Origin: Desulfovibrionaceae bacterium
GTDB taxonomy: Bacteria; Pseudomonadota; Gammaproteobacteria; Burkholderiales; Burkholderiaceae_C
DNA: 5,152 nucleotides
NCBI GenBank assembly: GCA_009778355.1
Contig: WRJY01000139.1
Location: forward strand, 1-5,152
Direction: 5' to 3'
Shown here: piece after piece, positions 4,544 through 5,152 of the stretch
Position numbering within the stretch: the stretch's first letter is position 1
Layout: every line of letters starts with the position of its first letter
Program-made: the position numbers and the translations under genes
Notes under the pieces: model-generated
Told to the model about the DNA's origin: nothing
Seen by the model: the letters and a program-made list of their open reading frames with translations, nothing else
The model's database searches: none

Positions 4544-5152
4544 ATGAAAGCACTCGTCGCTGTCAAGCGCGTGGTGGACTACAACGTCAAGGTGCGCGTG
4601 AAGTCCGACCAGACCGGCGTGGATATCGCCAACGTGAAGATGAGCATGAATCCCTTCGACGAAATCGCCGTCGAGGAGGCCGTGCGCCTGAAGGAAAAAG
4701 GCGTGGTCACCGAGGTGGTCGCGGTCTCCTGCGGTCCCGCGCAGTGCCAGGAGACGCTGCGCACCGCCATGGCCATCGGCGCCGACCGCGGCATTCTGGT
4801 CGAGACCAATGAGGAGTTGCAGCCGCTGGCGGTGGCCAAGCTGCTCAAGGCCGTGCTCGACAAGGAGCAGCCCCAGATCGTCATTCTGGGCAAGCAGGCC
4901 ATCGACGACGACGCCAACCAGACCGGTCAGATGCTGGCCGCGCTGGCCGATCTGCCGCAGGCCACGTTCGCCAGCAAGGTCGAAATCGAGGGCGGCCAGG
5001 CCAAGGTCACGCGCGAGGTCGATGGCGGCCTGGAGACCGTGTCGGTCGCTCTGCCCGCGGTCGTCACCACCGACCTGCGCCTGAACGAGCCGCGCTACGT
5101 CACGCTGCCCAACATCATGAAGGCCAAGAAAAAGCAGCTCGACACCGTCAAG
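4544..5152 (+). CDS. etfB: Electron transfer flavoprotein beta subunit, 3' end outside the window
   Basis: The first 203 codons of the ETF beta subunit, open to the last base. The family is usually about 250 residues, so some 45-50 are missing by truncation at the window edge, not by mutation. ETF is a soluble alpha/beta heterodimer carrying FAD (and AMP in the beta subunit). It takes electrons from acyl-CoA dehydrogenases and passes them to ETF-quinone oxidoreductase. Diagnostic stretches are MKALVAVKRVVDYNVKVRVK (1-20), MSMNPFDEIAVEEAVRLKEKG (33-53), SCGPAQCQETLRTAMAIGADRG (62-83), ILGKQAIDDDANQTGQML (114-131), REVDGGLETVSVALPAVVT (157-175, the beta-subunit signature area) and the partner-recognition loop RYVTLPNIMKAKKK (184-197). 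The start fits the family exactly, though the purine-rich GAGAGA at 4531-4536 is only a modest ribosome binding site. Third positions are strongly G/C, as expected of a well-expressed core gene. The alpha-subunit gene (etfA) would be expected next, outside the window. Confidence 0.97.
   Translation, partial: MKALVAVKRVVDYNVKVRVKSDQTGVDIANVKMSMNPFDEIAVEEAVRLKEKGVVTEVVAVSCGPAQCQETLRTAMAIGADRGILVETNEELQPLAVAKLLKAVLDKEQPQIVILGKQAIDDDANQTGQMLAALADLPQATFASKVEIEGGQAKVTREVDGGLETVSVALPAVVTTDLRLNEPRYVTLPNIMKAKKKQLDTVK

Noticed and set aside
4264..4812. Plus-strand open frame (182 codons) over the etfB leader and start of etfB
   Set aside because: It overlaps the end of the crotonase gene and the 5' part of etfB out of frame; etfB itself is unmistakable from 4544.
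1..5152. CRISPR arrays, insertion-sequence ends, tRNA or rRNA genes, toxin-antitoxin or phage genes
   Set aside because: No regularly spaced repeats, transposase-like protein, cloverleaf-like sequence or rRNA motif was seen by eye; all larger coding space is explained by five metabolic or regulatory genes.

Overview
The window looks like ordinary chromosomal DNA of a GC-rich betaproteobacterium, most likely of the order Burkholderiales. Three things point there: a periplasmic receptor of the Bug family, which is greatly expanded in Burkholderiales; its divergent pairing with a LysR-type regulator and clustering with acyl-CoA enzymes; and an electron-transfer flavoprotein beta subunit with the usual betaproteobacterial sequence. 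I cannot name the genus from sequence alone.

Layout, left to right: a short unassigned stretch (1-116); a LysR-family regulator on the minus strand (117-1076); an AT-rich divergent control region (1077-1190); then, on the plus strand, a Bug-family tricarboxylate-type solute receptor (1191-2168), a class III (CaiB/BaiF) CoA-transferase (2295-3506), an enoyl-CoA hydratase/isomerase-family protein (3522-4328), a 215-bp leader region with a consensus -10 box and two inverted repeats (4329-4543), and the first 203 codons of etfB, cut by the window edge (4544-5152).

The first four genes form a plausible small catabolic cassette (inference). The receptor would capture an organic acid in the periplasm, the CoA-transferase would convert it to a CoA thioester, and the crotonase-fold protein would act on that thioester, all under the divergently transcribed LysR regulator. 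The substrate cannot be read from the sequence. No membrane permease (TctA/TctB type), CoA ligase, acyl-CoA dehydrogenase or thiolase is present, so the pathway is incomplete here. etfB encodes a subunit of the general electron acceptor of acyl-CoA dehydrogenases. It appears to have its own promoter and a stronger G/C bias at third codon positions, so it is more likely a housekeeping neighbour than part of the cassette.

I see no mobile element, CRISPR array, tRNA, rRNA or obviously new system. The points most worth a second look are the missing first catalytic glutamate in the crotonase-family protein, the two adjacent dyads in the etfB leader, and the absence of a Shine-Dalgarno sequence before the regulator.
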